The notes: generated by a model from the letters alone, not told the origin. Positions 1 through 9,662 are shown, counted from the first letter of the stretch. The stretch: DNA of 64,000 nucleotides from Sinorhizobium chiapasense (GCF_036488675.1 NZ_CP133152.1:930001-994000), one strand, 5' to 3'. Program-made: numbers and translations.

Positions 1-804
1 TTCGGCCTCGGCACCCAGCAGAGCCCGGATCAGCCACCTCTCTACGCTGCCCGGCACGATGCTGATCACCTCAAGCACGTCCCGCTCACCCGCCGTCAGC
101 CGCGAGAGGCGCGCCCAGACCGCATCGCGTATGGAATCCGGCACGCGCCCCGGCTCGGTTTCGCCGCTTGCCAGAAGTTCGGTGATGAAAAAGGGATTGC
201 CCTCCGTAACGCGATAAAGATCAGCGCCGCAGCGACCCGCCTGTTCAGCCAATACCGTCACGGCTTCGAGAGACAGCGGTTCCAACGCTATACGCGTGAC
301 CGACGCGGACGGCAGGTCGCCTAGTACATGCGTCAGCGGATGATCGGCGCCGATTTCATCGCTGCGCAGACTGAGCACGAGCACGGCGGGCAGCAAGGAG
401 ATGCGGCGACCGAGGTATTTCACGAGGTCGAGCGTGGCGTTGTCGGCCCAGTGCACATCCTCGAAGACGAGTACGATCGCATCACCGGCGTGCTGGAGCA
501 CATTCAAGAGCGCCGGAAATAGTCGCTCGGGCGGAGCCGCCTGATCGAGCAGTGTTGCCACGCGGGGGTCAAGCGACTCCCGCATGTCCTGCAAGGGTCC
601 GAGCGGGCACGGCGTAAAAAGCGCCTCGCACCATCCCCACAGCACCCGGCAGCCCTTGTCCGCATGCTCCGCGAACTCGCGCAGGACAGAGGTCTTGCCA
701 ATACCCGCCTCGCCTTCGAGCAGCACGGTACCGCCGCGTCCGGCCGCAGCGCTCCGTGCCGCACTCAGCAAAGCCTCGAGTGGACCCTCTCGATCGAGCA
801 GCAT
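1..804 (-). CDS. AAA/LuxR-type ATP-binding regulator, partial
   Basis: The 268 N-terminal codons of a gene that runs off the left edge. A P-loop (GEAGIGKTS) sits about 30 residues in, and a Walker B-like segment (VLVFEDVHWAD) follows near residue 110. This layout is that of the AAA_16 ATPase module found at the N-terminus of large LuxR-family (MalT/LAL-like) regulators and of some adenylate-cyclase-type sensors. The usual C-terminal HTH or TPR part lies outside the window, so the class stays open. The ATG at 804 is preceded by a G-rich stretch (GGGGG) at good spacing. No partner gene can be assigned: the next gene is over 400 bases away on the same strand. Confidence 0.75.
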   Translation of the reverse strand, partial: MLLDREGPLEALLSAARSAAAGRGGTVLLEGEAGIGKTSVLREFAEHADKGCRVLWGWCEALFTPCPLGPLQDMRESLDPRVATLLDQAAPPERLFPALLNVLQHAGDAIVLVFEDVHWADNATLDLVKYLGRRISLLPAVLVLSLRSDEIGADHPLTHVLGDLPSASVTRIALEPLSLEAVTVLAEQAGRCGADLYRVTEGNPFFITELLASGETEPGRVPDSIRDAVWARLSRLTAGERDVLEVISIVPGSVERWLIRALLGAEAE

Positions 805-1236
805 CGCGAAACCCCCTTGAGAGTATAACAAGAAGATTAGCTTTACACGATGAGGATCGTGTGAGTTGAGGCCCGTATTTCGACAATAATAAGGGCGGCT
901 TTCCGATTCTCCATTCGGAAAAATCCAGTAATCCCCTTGTGGTTGCTTGGGCCAAAACACTGAAACCGGAGCGCGCGCAGGGTCGGGGACAGCGCGTTTA
1001 TTGCCGCTCGTAAACCGTCGATTGCATTAACCGCCGTATCGAACTGACCCTCGGGTTGAGAAGGACTCACAAGTCTCTAATCTGTTCATGCCGCCACCGC
1101 CGGCGCTACGACGGGCCGCATCTCCCTTTAGGGCGTCAGCGACGTCCCAGACGCCTGCGAAATTCATCTGATGCGTGTGACGTGAGCGAGGTAGCGCTAT
1201 CTTTTGCAGTGCAGTTGAGCAATCCTGCTGTAAGTT
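805..1236. other. Intergenic region, no convincing gene
   Basis: About 430 bases between the partial regulator and gntK. A 75-codon minus frame at 843-1070 has no ribosome binding site and no family resemblance I recognise. The only clear signal is the gluconate-type operator at 1189-1202. This stretch presumably holds the promoter of the regulator to the left and the 3' end of the gntK transcript. Confidence 0.5.
1189..1202. promoter_or_regulatory. Third GntR-like operator copy
   Basis: AGGTAGCGCTATCT, one base from a perfect palindrome and the same core (TAGCGCT) as the two sites between gntK and the LacI-family gene. It lies just beyond the gntK stop codon. It could be an auxiliary site for DNA looping, or serve a promoter reading left. 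Confidence 0.5.
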
Positions 1237-1767
1237 TCAGGCAGCATTCGTTGTATTGGTTTCCTGCAACCAATGAACGGCCTGCTCCACTATCGCCTCC
1301 AGCGGCAGACTTGCGTCCACGGCAAGCGTCAGCTGCTCCTGATGTGGAGGCTCGAGCGTCCGGTATTGGCTTTCGATCAGGCTTGCCGGCATGAAGTGCC
1401 CCGGACGCGTGGCAACGCGTTCGAAGGCGAGATCTCGTGCCAGATCGAGAAAGACGAATGCTAGCCCTGGCTCCCCCTGCCGGAGCAGGTCACGATAGCT
1501 TTTCCTGAGCGCTGAGCAGGTGAGAACCGGCCGCTCTCCGGCAGCAATGACCGCGGCGACTTCTTCGCTGAGGCGGCAGAGCCAACCGTGCCGATCTTCG
1601 TCCGTAAGGGGGACACCTGCACTCATCTTGGCAATGTTGGCAGCCGGATGAAAAGCATCGCCCTCGATCAAACGGCCCTGGTACAGAGCGGTGATGGCGG
1701 CGCCGACGCTGCTCTTTCCGCAGCCCGCAACACCCATGACGACGATACCGCGTATTTGCTCGGCCAT
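1237..1767 (-). CDS. gntK: Gluconokinase
   Basis: Phosphorylates D-gluconate to 6-phosphogluconate with ATP in the cytoplasm, feeding the Entner-Doudoroff or pentose phosphate route. The 176-residue protein has the usual length for the GntK/AroK-like kinase family. Its P-loop GVAGCGKSS lies at residues 12-20, followed by the family signature EGDAFHPAANIAKMSAGVPLTDEDR and a later CSALRKSYRD. The start at 1767 is chosen because GAGGAGG stands seven bases upstream; an in-frame ATG five codons earlier has no such site. It is divergent from a LacI-family repressor gene, with palindromic operators between them, so gluconate induction through that repressor is likely. Confidence 0.93.
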   Translation of the reverse strand: MAEQIRGIVVMGVAGCGKSSVGAAITALYQGRLIEGDAFHPAANIAKMSAGVPLTDEDRHGWLCRLSEEVAAVIAAGERPVLTCSALRKSYRDLLRQGEPGLAFVFLDLARDLAFERVATRPGHFMPASLIESQYRTLEPPHQEQLTLAVDASLPLEAIVEQAVHWLQETNTTNAA

Positions 1768-1781
1768 ATTTATCCTCCTCA

Positions 1782-1795
1782 AGATAGCGCTGTCT
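1782..1795. promoter_or_regulatory. GntR operator, gntK-proximal
   Basis: AGATAGCGCTGTCT, a 14-base palindrome with a central CG typical of LacI-family operators. It sits about 15 bases upstream of the gntK ATG, directly against the Shine-Dalgarno sequence, where bound repressor would block transcription of gntK. The same core occurs at 2002-2019 in front of the repressor gene. Confidence 0.75.
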
Positions 1796-1918
1796 CATTC
1801 AGTTTAAAAAAACACCTCCATGCCAACGAACACGGAGGTGACTGGAAATGAAAATCCCCGAAATCGCAGACAAACCTCCTGCCGCGCCAGGCGTCTTATC
1901 AGGCGGGCAAAGGACGCT

Positions 1919-1987
1919 GTAGCAATTTGAATTGCTGCATGTTTCCTTAAGCCGGTTACGATTTAAGGAACCATGCAGTAGCGGCGA
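1919..1987. repeat. Dispersed palindromic repeat, copy 1
   Basis: A roughly 65-base element made of a TTTGAATTGCTGCATG arm, a TCCTTAA...TTAAGGA centre and a CATGCAGTAGCGGC arm, so the transcript folds into a long hairpin. Related copies lie at 5197-5255 and 18195-18262. It separates the two gluconate operators. Such intergenic palindromes are common in Sinorhizobium and Rhizobium genomes. Confidence 0.7.
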
Positions 1988-2001
1988 GATCGTATTCTTC
2001 G

Positions 2002-2019
2002 TAAGATAGCGCTGTCTTA
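2002..2019. promoter_or_regulatory. GntR operator, repressor-proximal
   Basis: TAAGATAGCGCTGTCTTA, an 18-base palindrome with a single mismatched pair, 37 bases upstream of the repressor start. It is the best of the three related sites and suggests autoregulation. Confidence 0.78.
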
Positions 2020-2055
2020 TCGAAGCGAATCCTTGTTGGCAAGTATCAAACTATC

Positions 2056-3069
2056 ATGCGTAAAGAGGCCTCCCGCACCACCGGCCGCCCTACCCTCGCC
2101 GAAGTCGCACGGCTGGCCGGCGTCTCGCAGATCACCGCATCGCGCGCACTGCGCGACGTCCCGACAGTCGATCCGGTGCTGGTGTCGAAGGTGCGTGAAG
2201 CCTCGAAGGCGCTAGGCTATGTGCCGAACCCGGCGGCACGCACGCTCGCATCGGCGCGCAGCCAATCGGTCGTCGTGCTTGTCCCCGCACTCTCGAACCA
2301 GCTGTTCATCGAGACGCTCGAAGCCATTCACAGTGTCCTTCGCCCACGCGGCTATGATGTCCTTATCGGGAACTTCCACTATTCCCGGCACGAGGAAGAG
2401 GAGCTCATTCGCAACTATCTTGCCATCCAGCCTTGCGGCATCCTGCTCACCGGCTTCGACCGCACCGATGCATCGCTTCGCATGCTCGAAGCAAACAGGA
2501 TTCCCTGCGTTCACATGATGGAACTCACGAAAGCCGAGGACGTCTTTTCGGTTGGTTTCTCACAGGAAAGCGCCGGAGCCATGGTCGCGCGGCATCTTCT
2601 GGCGAGAGGAAAGCGCCGGCTCGCCTATGTCGCGGCCCAGCTCGACGCCCGCGTCGTACGACGCGGCGAAGGCTTCCGGCGTGCACTCGCCGAAGCGGGC
2701 GTGAATGCACTGGGGCTGGCGGTGCCCGACCCCTCGTCCGTCGGGCTCGGCGGTGAACTCTTCGACAGGTTGCTGCGCCAACATCCGGATGTCGATGGCA
2801 TTTTCTTTTGCAACGACGACCTGGCACATGGTGCAATTTTCGAGGCCCAACGGCAGGGCATATCTGTCCCAGGCCGCATCGCTTTCGTCGGCTTCAACGA
2901 CCTGCCGATGTCGGCCCACATCGTTCCAAGGCTGACCTCGGTCCGGACTCCTCGAGAAGATGTCGGCAGACACGCGGCACATTTGATGCTGGCGTTGCTT
3001 GCGGGCGCAGAGGTGCGCGACCGGACGATCGACCTCGGGTTCGAACTCGTCGTTCGCGAGAGCAGTTGA
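2056..3069 (+). CDS. gntR: LacI-family transcriptional repressor of gluconate genes
   Basis: A 337-residue LacI-type regulator. The N-terminal helix-turn-helix (LAEVARLAGVSQITASRALR, about residues 12-31) is followed by the hinge region (GYVPNPAARTLAS) and a periplasmic-binding-like effector domain (SVVVLVPALSNQLF ... VDGIFFCNDDLAHGA ... GFNDLPMSAHIVPRLTSVRTP). The divergent gntK and the palindromic operators at 1782 and 2002 argue for the GntR role: repression relieved by gluconate or 6-phosphogluconate. The family fold is certain; the ligand is inferred from the neighbour. Confidence 0.88.
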   Translation: MRKEASRTTGRPTLAEVARLAGVSQITASRALRDVPTVDPVLVSKVREASKALGYVPNPAARTLASARSQSVVVLVPALSNQLFIETLEAIHSVLRPRGYDVLIGNFHYSRHEEEELIRNYLAIQPCGILLTGFDRTDASLRMLEANRIPCVHMMELTKAEDVFSVGFSQESAGAMVARHLLARGKRRLAYVAAQLDARVVRRGEGFRRALAEAGVNALGLAVPDPSSVGLGGELFDRLLRQHPDVDGIFFCNDDLAHGAIFEAQRQGISVPGRIAFVGFNDLPMSAHIVPRLTSVRTPREDVGRHAAHLMLALLAGAEVRDRTIDLGFELVVRESS

Positions 3070-3226
3070 CGTCAACTGGCGCCCAAACCTTCGGGCGAAT
3101 GCGAGCGATCGTTGCTCTTTTCCCGCGTCGGGCGGCACCCTATTTGGCCAAGGGCAACGCGGCACTTGCAACCGCACGGCAGTGTGTTTGAATACGGACA
3201 AACGTTCGAGTGGAATCGTGATCGCG

Positions 3227-3577
3227 ATGGGTCAAACAACCTGGAGATGCGCGAGAGGATTGCTGGCCATCCTGGTCGCGATCACGTTCCTTGCCGCACC
3301 GATGGCCGAGGCGACCCCCTCGCCATGCGATAACTACGCTGCGCAGTTGGAACACAGCGAGGCCTCACCGGACTTGACCCACTCGGGCGACCATCATCCC
3401 GGCGACCACAAGGCTTGCTGCCACAGCGCGTGCAACTGGTGCAGTATCGTGCTTCCGGCCGCCAATTCCGTCGTCCTGTCGCTGGACGCCAATGGTCAGC
3501 GACATCTCGATCCTCAAAGCTCCATCACAGGCGTCACCTCGCCGCCCGCTCTCGGCCCTCCCCGATCCCACGCCTGA
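3227..3577 (+). CDS. Small exported Cys/His-rich protein, possibly DUF2946-like
   Basis: About 116 residues. A hydrophobic N-terminal segment (GLLAILVAITFLAAPMAEA) looks like a signal peptide ending near residue 27. The mature part is rich in metal-type ligands: a His/Asp stretch (HSGDHHPGDHKACCHSACNWC) with four Cys and several His. The multicopper oxidase and copper ATPase that follow on the same strand suggest a periplasmic copper-binding role. The ATG at 3227 was chosen; a GTG three codons earlier is equally possible, as neither has a strong ribosome binding site. The family assignment is a guess from length and composition. Confidence 0.55.
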   Translation: MGQTTWRCARGLLAILVAITFLAAPMAEATPSPCDNYAAQLEHSEASPDLTHSGDHHPGDHKACCHSACNWCSIVLPAANSVVLSLDANGQRHLDPQSSITGVTSPPALGPPRSHA

Positions 3578-3680
3578 ACGTGCTCCGCTCCCCAGCGGAA
3601 TGGTCATCTGTTGCCTGCGGTTCGCGCATGGCAACGGTTTCGTCGGCGTTGCCGACGCGAGAAAGAGGTTCAAACGAGAT

Positions 3681-5156
3681 ATGAAACGTCGTCAATTCTT
3701 AGGCCGATTGCTTTCGGGCGCCGCGCTCGTCGGTTCAGCGCCGCTATGGCTTCCGGCGCCTGCATGGCCGCAACCGGCAACGACCCCGTCATCACACGCG
3801 GATGCACTTCCGCTTACGATCTCCAGACGCGTGATAGAAGTGAAAGGGAAGGCTGCGAACGTCTTCGGCCTCGTCCAGCCGAACGGAAGACATGGCCTCA
3901 TACTCGACGCGGATGGCCAGTTCGACGTTGCCCTTGGCAACGAAGCCGGCGAGCCCACGCTCATTCACTGGCACGGGCTGACGCCGCCTTGGGAGATGGA
4001 TGGTGTGCCGGATAATCCGGCGGCGCTTCTGATGCCGCACGAGAGCCGGCGCTACACGTTCCCGGTCGGGTCAGGAGGCACCCACTGGATGCATGCGCAT
4101 ACGCTGCAGGAACAGAATCTGCTGGCGGCTCCGTTGATCGTCAGGACCGTCGAGGACGTGAAGCGCGACGAGCAGGAAGTCGTCATCCTGCTTCATGACT
4201 TTTCCTTTACGCCAGCGGAGGAACTACTCGCCAATCTCAAGGGTCCCGCCGCGGCAGCCGCCATGCCCAAGGGGCATGATACGATGACGGACGGCATGGC
4301 GGGTGCGATGCATGCTGGGCACATGTCCGGCACGGTGACGTCAGGAATGGGTGCCATGGACCTCAACGACATCGAGTATGACGCCTATCTCGCCAATGAT
4401 CGTACGCTCGATGATCCCGAAGTCATTGCGGTCGAAAACGGCGGCCGGGTTCGGCTGCGCATCATAAACGGCGCGACGGCGACGGCATTCACAATCGATA
4501 CCGGACCGATAGTTGGGCAACTGATCGCCGTGGATGGACAGGCGATCCAGCCGATGGCGGGAAGCCGCTTCCCCATCTCCATGGGCCAGCGCCTCGATAT
4601 CCGTTTGGAACTCCCGAAGACGGGTGAGGCGCACCCTGTCCTCGCCTTGCGCGAAGGGTCCAATGAGCGCACCGGCGTTATCCTCGCCCCGCCTGGCGCG
4701 GCGGTAAGCAAGCTCGCGTCCCAAGGGGAAGACACAGGTCCGGTGGTCGGCCTCGAGTTCGAGCGGAGCCTGGCGGCAATCATGCCGCTCCCGAACCGCC
4801 CGGCAGACCGCCGTTTCGCACTCACGCTGACCGGTGACATGGCGGGCTACGACTGGCAGATCGCTGGTGATGCCTTGAGCGTCAGGCAGGGCGACCGGGT
4901 GGAGGTCGTCATGCAGAACGTGTCGATGATGGCGCACCCGATGCATCTGCACGGCCACCATTTTCAAGTGGTTGGAATCAACGGCCTCCCCCTTCGGGGC
5001 GGAGCCGTGCGGGACACCGTTGTCGTGCCGCCGATGACAAGCGTGGCGATCGCCTTCGACGCGAACAATTCCGGGCGCTGGCCTCTCCACTGCCATCACC
5101 TCTATCACATGGCATCCGGGATGATGTCCTTCCTTAGTTATAGGAAGGCGGGCTGA
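3681..5156 (+). CDS. Tat-exported multicopper oxidase
   Basis: A 491-residue periplasmic copper oxidase. It starts with a twin-arginine signal (MKRRQFLGRLL followed by a hydrophobic stretch and APAWPQPA). All four copper-binding motifs are visible: HWHG at residues 96-99, HWMHAHT, HPMHLHGHH, and the C-terminal HCHHLYHMASGMM, which keeps the type 1 Cys, His and Met ligands. A Met/His-rich insert (around residues 200-220, with repeated GM and HM pairs) is typical of oxidases acting in copper tolerance (CopA/CueO-like cuprous oxidases). It lies between a Cys/His-rich exported protein and a copper P-type ATPase, all on one strand, so a copper detoxification role is likely. The long upstream open frame overlaps the preceding gene; the Tat motif fixes this start. 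Confidence 0.88.
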   Translation: MKRRQFLGRLLSGAALVGSAPLWLPAPAWPQPATTPSSHADALPLTISRRVIEVKGKAANVFGLVQPNGRHGLILDADGQFDVALGNEAGEPTLIHWHGLTPPWEMDGVPDNPAALLMPHESRRYTFPVGSGGTHWMHAHTLQEQNLLAAPLIVRTVEDVKRDEQEVVILLHDFSFTPAEELLANLKGPAAAAAMPKGHDTMTDGMAGAMHAGHMSGTVTSGMGAMDLNDIEYDAYLANDRTLDDPEVIAVENGGRVRLRIINGATATAFTIDTGPIVGQLIAVDGQAIQPMAGSRFPISMGQRLDIRLELPKTGEAHPVLALREGSNERTGVILAPPGAAVSKLASQGEDTGPVVGLEFERSLAAIMPLPNRPADRRFALTLTGDMAGYDWQIAGDALSVRQGDRVEVVMQNVSMMAHPMHLHGHHFQVVGINGLPLRGGAVRDTVVVPPMTSVAIAFDANNSGRWPLHCHHLYHMASGMMSFLSYRKAG

Positions 5157-5196
5157 GCACCAGAGCGCCGTGCGTCCCGGCGCGTGGTGCTTAACG

Positions 5197-5255
5197 CTTT
5201 GAATTGCTGGATAATTTCCCTCTTGATCGCGACGATTCAGGAACCATGTAGCAGA
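5197..5255. repeat. Dispersed palindromic repeat, copy 2 (degenerate)
   Basis: Shares the CTTTGAATTGCTG arm, the GATCGCGACGATT centre and the CAGGAACCATGTAGCAG arm with the copies at 1919 and 18195, but the two halves pair less well. It lies between the multicopper oxidase and the copper ATPase genes. Confidence 0.6.
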
Positions 5256-5363
5256 GTCAGTTTCCGCTTCGGCGTTCGCCGGCAACGGCATCGCGAAATA
5301 CGTTGGCCAACCGCGCCAAACTCGCGGGCTCCCAACGGGTGTCTACCAACGGAGTCATGTCCA

Positions 5364-7607
5364 ATGGACGATCATAATCATCACAAGCATCACCACCATC
5401 CCGTACAGCAGAGCGCGACGAAGCCAAGCCATGGGGAGGCTCCTCACGCGGAACAGGCGGAGGGCGTCGTCTACACCTGCCCCATGCATCCGCAGGTACG
5501 CCAGATCGGCCCCGGCAATTGCCCGATCTGCGGCATGGCGCTTGAACCGGAAGTCGCGACGCCAGAAACTGGCCCAAGCGCCGAACTCATCGACATGAGG
5601 CGCCGGTTTTGGGTCGGCCTGGTGTTGACGATACCGGTGCTTGCCCTCGAGATGGGCGGCCATGTCACCGATCTGCACATGCTGCTTGGGGCGCAGACAT
5701 CGAACTGGGTGCAACTCCTCTTCGCAACGCCAGTCGTGCTGTGGGCCGGGGCCCCGTTCTTTGAGCGGGCATGGCGATCCATCGCCAACCGACACCTCAA
5801 CATGTTCACGCTGATCGCGATGGGAACCGGCGTTGCATGGATCTACAGCGTGGTCGCAACCGTTGCGCCCGGCCTCTTCCCGCCAGCCTTCCGCGCTCCG
5901 GATGGCTCGATCGCGGTCTATTTCGAGGCGGCCGCCGTCATCACGGTGCTTGTCCTGCTCGGGCAGGTCTTGGAACTGCGGGCGCGCGAACAGACGGGAG
6001 GCGCGATCCGGGCGCTTCTGGATCTCGCCCCGAAAACAGCCCGCCGCATCCGCGATGACGGCGTCGACGAGGACGTGCCACTCGAAGCCGTAGTCGTCGG
6101 AGATCGACTGCGGGTTCGCCCCGGCGAGAAGGTCCCGGTCGACGGCGTCCTCGTCGAGGGACGCAGTTCGGTCGATGAATCGATGATCACCGGAGAATCG
6201 ATGCCCGTTACCAAGGAGATCGGCGCCAGCCTCATTGGCGGCACGATGAACCGCACAGGCGGGTTCGTCATGGAAGCGGGCAAGGTCGGGCGCGATACCA
6301 TGCTGTCGCAGATCGTGCACATGGTTGCGGATGCACAACGCTCGCGCGCACCGATCCAGCGCCTTGCCGACGAGGTCTCCGGCTGGTTCGTGCCCGTCGT
6401 GATTGCTATTGCCGTGATTGCATTTGTCATATGGATGGCGGTGGGGCCCGAGCCGCGCTTTGCGCACGGGCTTGTCGCCGCGGTCGCAGTGCTCATCATC
6501 GCCTGCCCCTGCGCTCTCGGCCTCGCCACCCCGATGTCGATCATGGTCGGCGTCGGACGGGGCGCGCGGCTCGGCGTGCTGATCAAGAACGCCGAGGCGT
6601 TGGAGCGCTTCGAAAAGGTCGACACGCTCGTGGTCGACAAGACCGGGACCCTGACGGAGGGCAAACCCAAGGTGACGTCGATCGAGGTTGCGAGCGGATT
6701 TTCCGAGACCGAATTGCTCCGCCTGGCCGCCACCCTGGAACGCGCGAGCGAGCACCCGCTCGCGGCGGCGATTGTGGAGGCCGCCCATGAACGCGGATTG
6801 AGTCTCGGCACAGCGGAGGACTTCGACAGTCCGGTCGGCAAAGGCGTGACCGGCTCCGTCGACGGGCGCAAGCTCGTCATCGGCAGCCACCGCATAATGG
6901 CCGAGGAAAAGGTGGGCGTTTCCTCTCTCAGCGAAAAGGCGGAAGCGTTGCGAGGGGAAGGGGCGACCGTGATCTTTGCCGCCGTCGACGGCCGCGTCGG
7001 CGGACTTTTTGCGATCTCCGACCCGATCAAGTCGACGACACCCGCTGCCGTCGAGGCACTGGTCAAGGAAGGTGTCCGGGTGGTCATGCTGACCGGAGAC
7101 AACAAGACCACGGCGCATGCCGTCGCGAGGAGGCTCGGGATCAAGGAAGTGGAGGCCGAAATCCTGCCGGAGCACAAAAGCGAGATCGTCGCCCGATTGC
7201 GCCGGGAGGGCCGGATCGTCGCCATGGCCGGGGACGGGGTGAACGATGCTCCAGCGCTTGCCGCGGCCGATGTCGGCATTGCCATGGGGACCGGGACGGA
7301 CGTTGCGATCGAGAGCGCCGGTGTAACGCTGCTCAAGGGCGATCTTCAGGGCATTGCACGAGCACGGCAGCTCAGCCACGCCACGATGAAGAACATCCGC
7401 CAAAATCTGTTCTTTGCCTTCATCTACAACGCCGCCGGCGTGCCGGTTGCCGCCGGCGTCCTTTATCCGGCCTTCGGGCTGCTCCTGTCGCCGATCATCG
7501 CCGCCGCGGCCATGGCGCTCTCCTCCGTCAGCGTCATCGGCAACGCTCTCCGGCTAAGGAGTGCGCAGATGACCGACGCCAAAGTCACGCGACAAAGGAC
7601 GACTTGA
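5364..7607 (+). CDS. copA: Copper-translocating P1B-type ATPase
   Basis: A 747-residue inner-membrane pump that exports Cu(I) from the cytoplasm using ATP. The N-terminus is very His-rich ([12 protein letters not shown]), then comes a CPMHP...CPICGM metal-binding domain at residues 39-58 in place of the usual CXXC ferredoxin-like domain. The TGES actuator motif follows, then the membrane CPC motif at residues 381-383, the phosphorylation site DKTGT at 425-429 and the hinge [11 protein letters not shown] with these flanks marks the Cu(I) group. The start at 5364 has GGAG nine bases upstream. The gene follows a multicopper oxidase and is followed after one base by an SRPBCC gene. It could alternatively supply copper to a periplasmic oxidase, like FixI-type pumps, but the CPM/CPI N-domain fits detoxification pumps better. 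Confidence 0.93.
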   Translation: MDDHNHHKHHHHPVQQSATKPSHGEAPHAEQAEGVVYTCPMHPQVRQIGPGNCPICGMALEPEVATPETGPSAELIDMRRRFWVGLVLTIPVLALEMGGHVTDLHMLLGAQTSNWVQLLFATPVVLWAGAPFFERAWRSIANRHLNMFTLIAMGTGVAWIYSVVATVAPGLFPPAFRAPDGSIAVYFEAAAVITVLVLLGQVLELRAREQTGGAIRALLDLAPKTARRIRDDGVDEDVPLEAVVVGDRLRVRPGEKVPVDGVLVEGRSSVDESMITGESMPVTKEIGASLIGGTMNRTGGFVMEAGKVGRDTMLSQIVHMVADAQRSRAPIQRLADEVSGWFVPVVIAIAVIAFVIWMAVGPEPRFAHGLVAAVAVLIIACPCALGLATPMSIMVGVGRGARLGVLIKNAEALERFEKVDTLVVDKTGTLTEGKPKVTSIEVASGFSETELLRLAATLERASEHPLAAAIVEAAHERGLSLGTAEDFDSPVGKGVTGSVDGRKLVIGSHRIMAEEKVGVSSLSEKAEALRGEGATVIFAAVDGRVGGLFAISDPIKSTTPAAVEALVKEGVRVVMLTGDNKTTAHAVARRLGIKEVEAEILPEHKSEIVARLRREGRIVAMAGDGVNDAPALAAADVGIAMGTGTDVAIESAGVTLLKGDLQGIARARQLSHATMKNIRQNLFFAFIYNAAGVPVAAGVLYPAFGLLLSPIIAAAAMALSSVSVIGNALRLRSAQMTDAKVTRQRTT

Positions 7608-7608
7608 G

Positions 7609-8106
7609 TTGACCCACGCACATTCGGCACAGGCGGTCGTAACAGCCGCAGCGTCGGCCGAGACGCTGTTCGACTACCTGGACGACCCGGCTCGGCTCGG
7701 CTCCCATATGCAGGAGTCGTCGACGATGATGCTGGGCGGAACGATGTCGTATGAATTCGACGAAGCTCGCGGCCGCGCCGTCGGCTCGCTGATCAGAATG
7801 GAGGGAAGCGTCCTCGGGCTGAAGCTGTCCGTGGAACAGGTGATCGTCGAACGTCATCCTCCCCACCGGAAAACGTGGGAAACGCGGGGACAGCCAGATC
7901 TGCTCGTCATCGGAGCCTACCGGATGGGTTTCGAGATCAATGCTTCAGGCCAGTCCTCCCGCCTGCGCGTGTTTATCGACTATGACACCCCCAACTCGGT
8001 CATCGGCAAGATCGTTGGCGCGATATTCGGCCCCATCTACGCTCGCTGGTGCGTCAACCGGATGGCGAAGGACGCGGTCGGAATGTTTTCGAGAGAGCCG
8101 AGCTAA
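7609..8106 (+). CDS. SRPBCC-family protein
   Basis: A 165-residue protein of the START/polyketide-cyclase-like helix-grip fold: N-terminal beta strand and helix (VVTAAASAETLFDYLDDPARLGSHM), central strands, and a long C-terminal helix. It starts with TTG one base after the copper ATPase stop, preceded by AAGGACG, so it is translationally linked to the ATPase. Members bind hydrophobic ligands or act as accessory proteins; no reaction can be named. Its 3' end overlaps the convergent next gene by four bases. Confidence 0.7.
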   Translation: MTHAHSAQAVVTAAASAETLFDYLDDPARLGSHMQESSTMMLGGTMSYEFDEARGRAVGSLIRMEGSVLGLKLSVEQVIVERHPPHRKTWETRGQPDLLVIGAYRMGFEINASGQSSRLRVFIDYDTPNSVIGKIVGAIFGPIYARWCVNRMAKDAVGMFSREPS

Positions 8107-9662
8107 GGCTTTTCCGAAAGCGTAGGTTGTACCTGTGCCAGCTCTTGCGGAAGGCGCAAGATCTCCGAGGCGACTTGCTCGGCGTTGCGAGCGGCATCGA
8201 TCCGCCTCCAGCCCCTCTCGCCGCTGTCGCGGGCCAGTTGCCTGGACAGAACATCGAGGTTCGCATCCGAAGGCCCCCCGGTTCGGGAGGCAACGCGGTC
8301 ACGCAAAAGCGCCGGTTCGGCATCCAGCCACGCGGCGGTGAACGGGACACCGAGTTCACCTGCAACCCTTTCCATCAGGTTGCGATTTTCCGGCTTGTCG
8401 AACACCGCATCGACAATCGCAGTGCCTCCTGCTGCAAGAAGCGGGCGGACCCTCTCTGCCATTTCGCGATAGACCTTGTCCGAGATCTCGGGACGGTAAG
8501 CAGAGGGCGGCAGTCTGGTTTCTGCGGAAACGCCATGCATGGCCTTTCTGACGCGATCGCTTTCGACAATCCGGGCGCCGGGTGGCGCACTCACCTGTGC
8601 AGCCAATGCCTCTGCTACAGTCGTCTTGCCGGAGCCGCTGAATCCGCCGATGGCGAACAGCCGTGCCGGCGCCGGTTCGATCAGCGAGCGCGCCAGGTCG
8701 AAGTAGGATCTCGCTTCGGCAACGAGGTTCGCCGAAGCCTCCCCGCTTTCTTCCACCTGTGTCGCGGTGACGTGCGCCCTGACGGCGGCGCGGATTGCCA
8801 TCAGGTACGGCAGAAGCACGAAACCGTCCTCGTCATCCGACTCGTCCAGGTATCGATTCATGGCCAGGTTCGCCAGATCCGGGAAGCCACGATGCCAAAG
8901 ATCCATCAGCAGAAAGGCGAGATCGTAAAGCGTGTCGATCGTAGCGATCTGATCGTTGAACTCGATGCAATCGAACAACCGCGGCTCACCTTCGAGCAGG
9001 CAGATATTGCGCAGATGCAGATCGCCATGGCAGCGCCTGACCTTTCCTGCCGCCTCGCGCCGATCGAGCAGGGCCGCATGACGCGCGAGACCCCGCTCGA
9101 ACGCAAGTTTGATGGTGGCAAGCTCGCCCGGCTCGAAAACCCGGCTCGTTGCAAATCCCGCGGCATTGATCCGGAGAACTGCGGCGATATTGTCAGCGCC
9201 TCCCCCGTCATGGACGACCGGCGCCGCGCGGTGAAAGCGTGCGATCATCTGTGCAGCCACAGTCATGAGCTCGCGGGTCAACCTGCCCTCGACAGCCATT
9301 CGGTCGAAGAGCGATTGCTGATCGAAGCGCGCCATTTCGACAACTGCATCGACCAACGCCCCTTGGCCGTCAAACGCCAGAGTACCATCGTCCTCGCGGG
9401 TAATTCGCCGGACGCCGCGATACAGCCCTGGCGCAGTCGCGGAGTTAAGCTCAACCTCCTTCTGGCAGGCCCCGAGCCGCAGGTCGGCCGTCGAGAAATC
9501 GACATAGGGCAACTTGACCGCCCGCTTCATTTTGAAGGCTCGCTCCCCGACGAGGAAGATGCGGGAAATATGCGTCTCCATCGTTTCGATCGGCTCGGTG
9601 GTGTCATGAGAAGCGGGAGCGCTGAGAAAAGCGACCGCCGCGGTTTGTTCTTCCGCTATCAC
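8103..9662 (-). CDS. Aminoglycoside-phosphotransferase-like / P-loop kinase fusion
   Basis: A 519-residue two-domain protein. The N-terminal part (about residues 1-330) resembles the COG2187 aminoglycoside phosphotransferase-like domain: the catalytic-loop motif CHGDLHLRNIC is followed by the metal-binding FDCIEFND. The C-terminal part (about 340-519) is a P-loop kinase-like domain with GFSGSGKTT and a later DAVFDKPENR. The substrate is unknown; similar fusions are often found in stress or anaerobic regulons. A perfect FixK/FNR box lies 58 bases upstream, and the divergent universal stress gene has its own box, so low-oxygen induction is likely. Confidence 0.75.
   Translation of the reverse strand: MIAEEQTAAVAFLSAPASHDTTEPIETMETHISRIFLVGERAFKMKRAVKLPYVDFSTADLRLGACQKEVELNSATAPGLYRGVRRITREDDGTLAFDGQGALVDAVVEMARFDQQSLFDRMAVEGRLTRELMTVAAQMIARFHRAAPVVHDGGGADNIAAVLRINAAGFATSRVFEPGELATIKLAFERGLARHAALLDRREAAGKVRRCHGDLHLRNICLLEGEPRLFDCIEFNDQIATIDTLYDLAFLLMDLWHRGFPDLANLAMNRYLDESDDEDGFVLLPYLMAIRAAVRAHVTATQVEESGEASANLVAEARSYFDLARSLIEPAPARLFAIGGFSGSGKTTVAEALAAQVSAPPGARIVESDRVRKAMHGVSAETRLPPSAYRPEISDKVYREMAERVRPLLAAGGTAIVDAVFDKPENRNLMERVAGELGVPFTAAWLDAEPALLRDRVASRTGGPSDANLDVLSRQLARDSGERGWRRIDAARNAEQVASEILRLPQELAQVQPTLSEKP

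Noticed and set aside
843..1070. Possible 75-residue minus-strand gene left of gntK
   Set aside because: GTG start without Shine-Dalgarno sequence, no recognisable family, overlaps likely promoter sequence.
5355..7403. A 682-codon open frame antisense to the copper ATPase
   Set aside because: Shadow frame caused by GC-rich third positions; the plus strand encodes an unmistakable P-type ATPase with all motifs.
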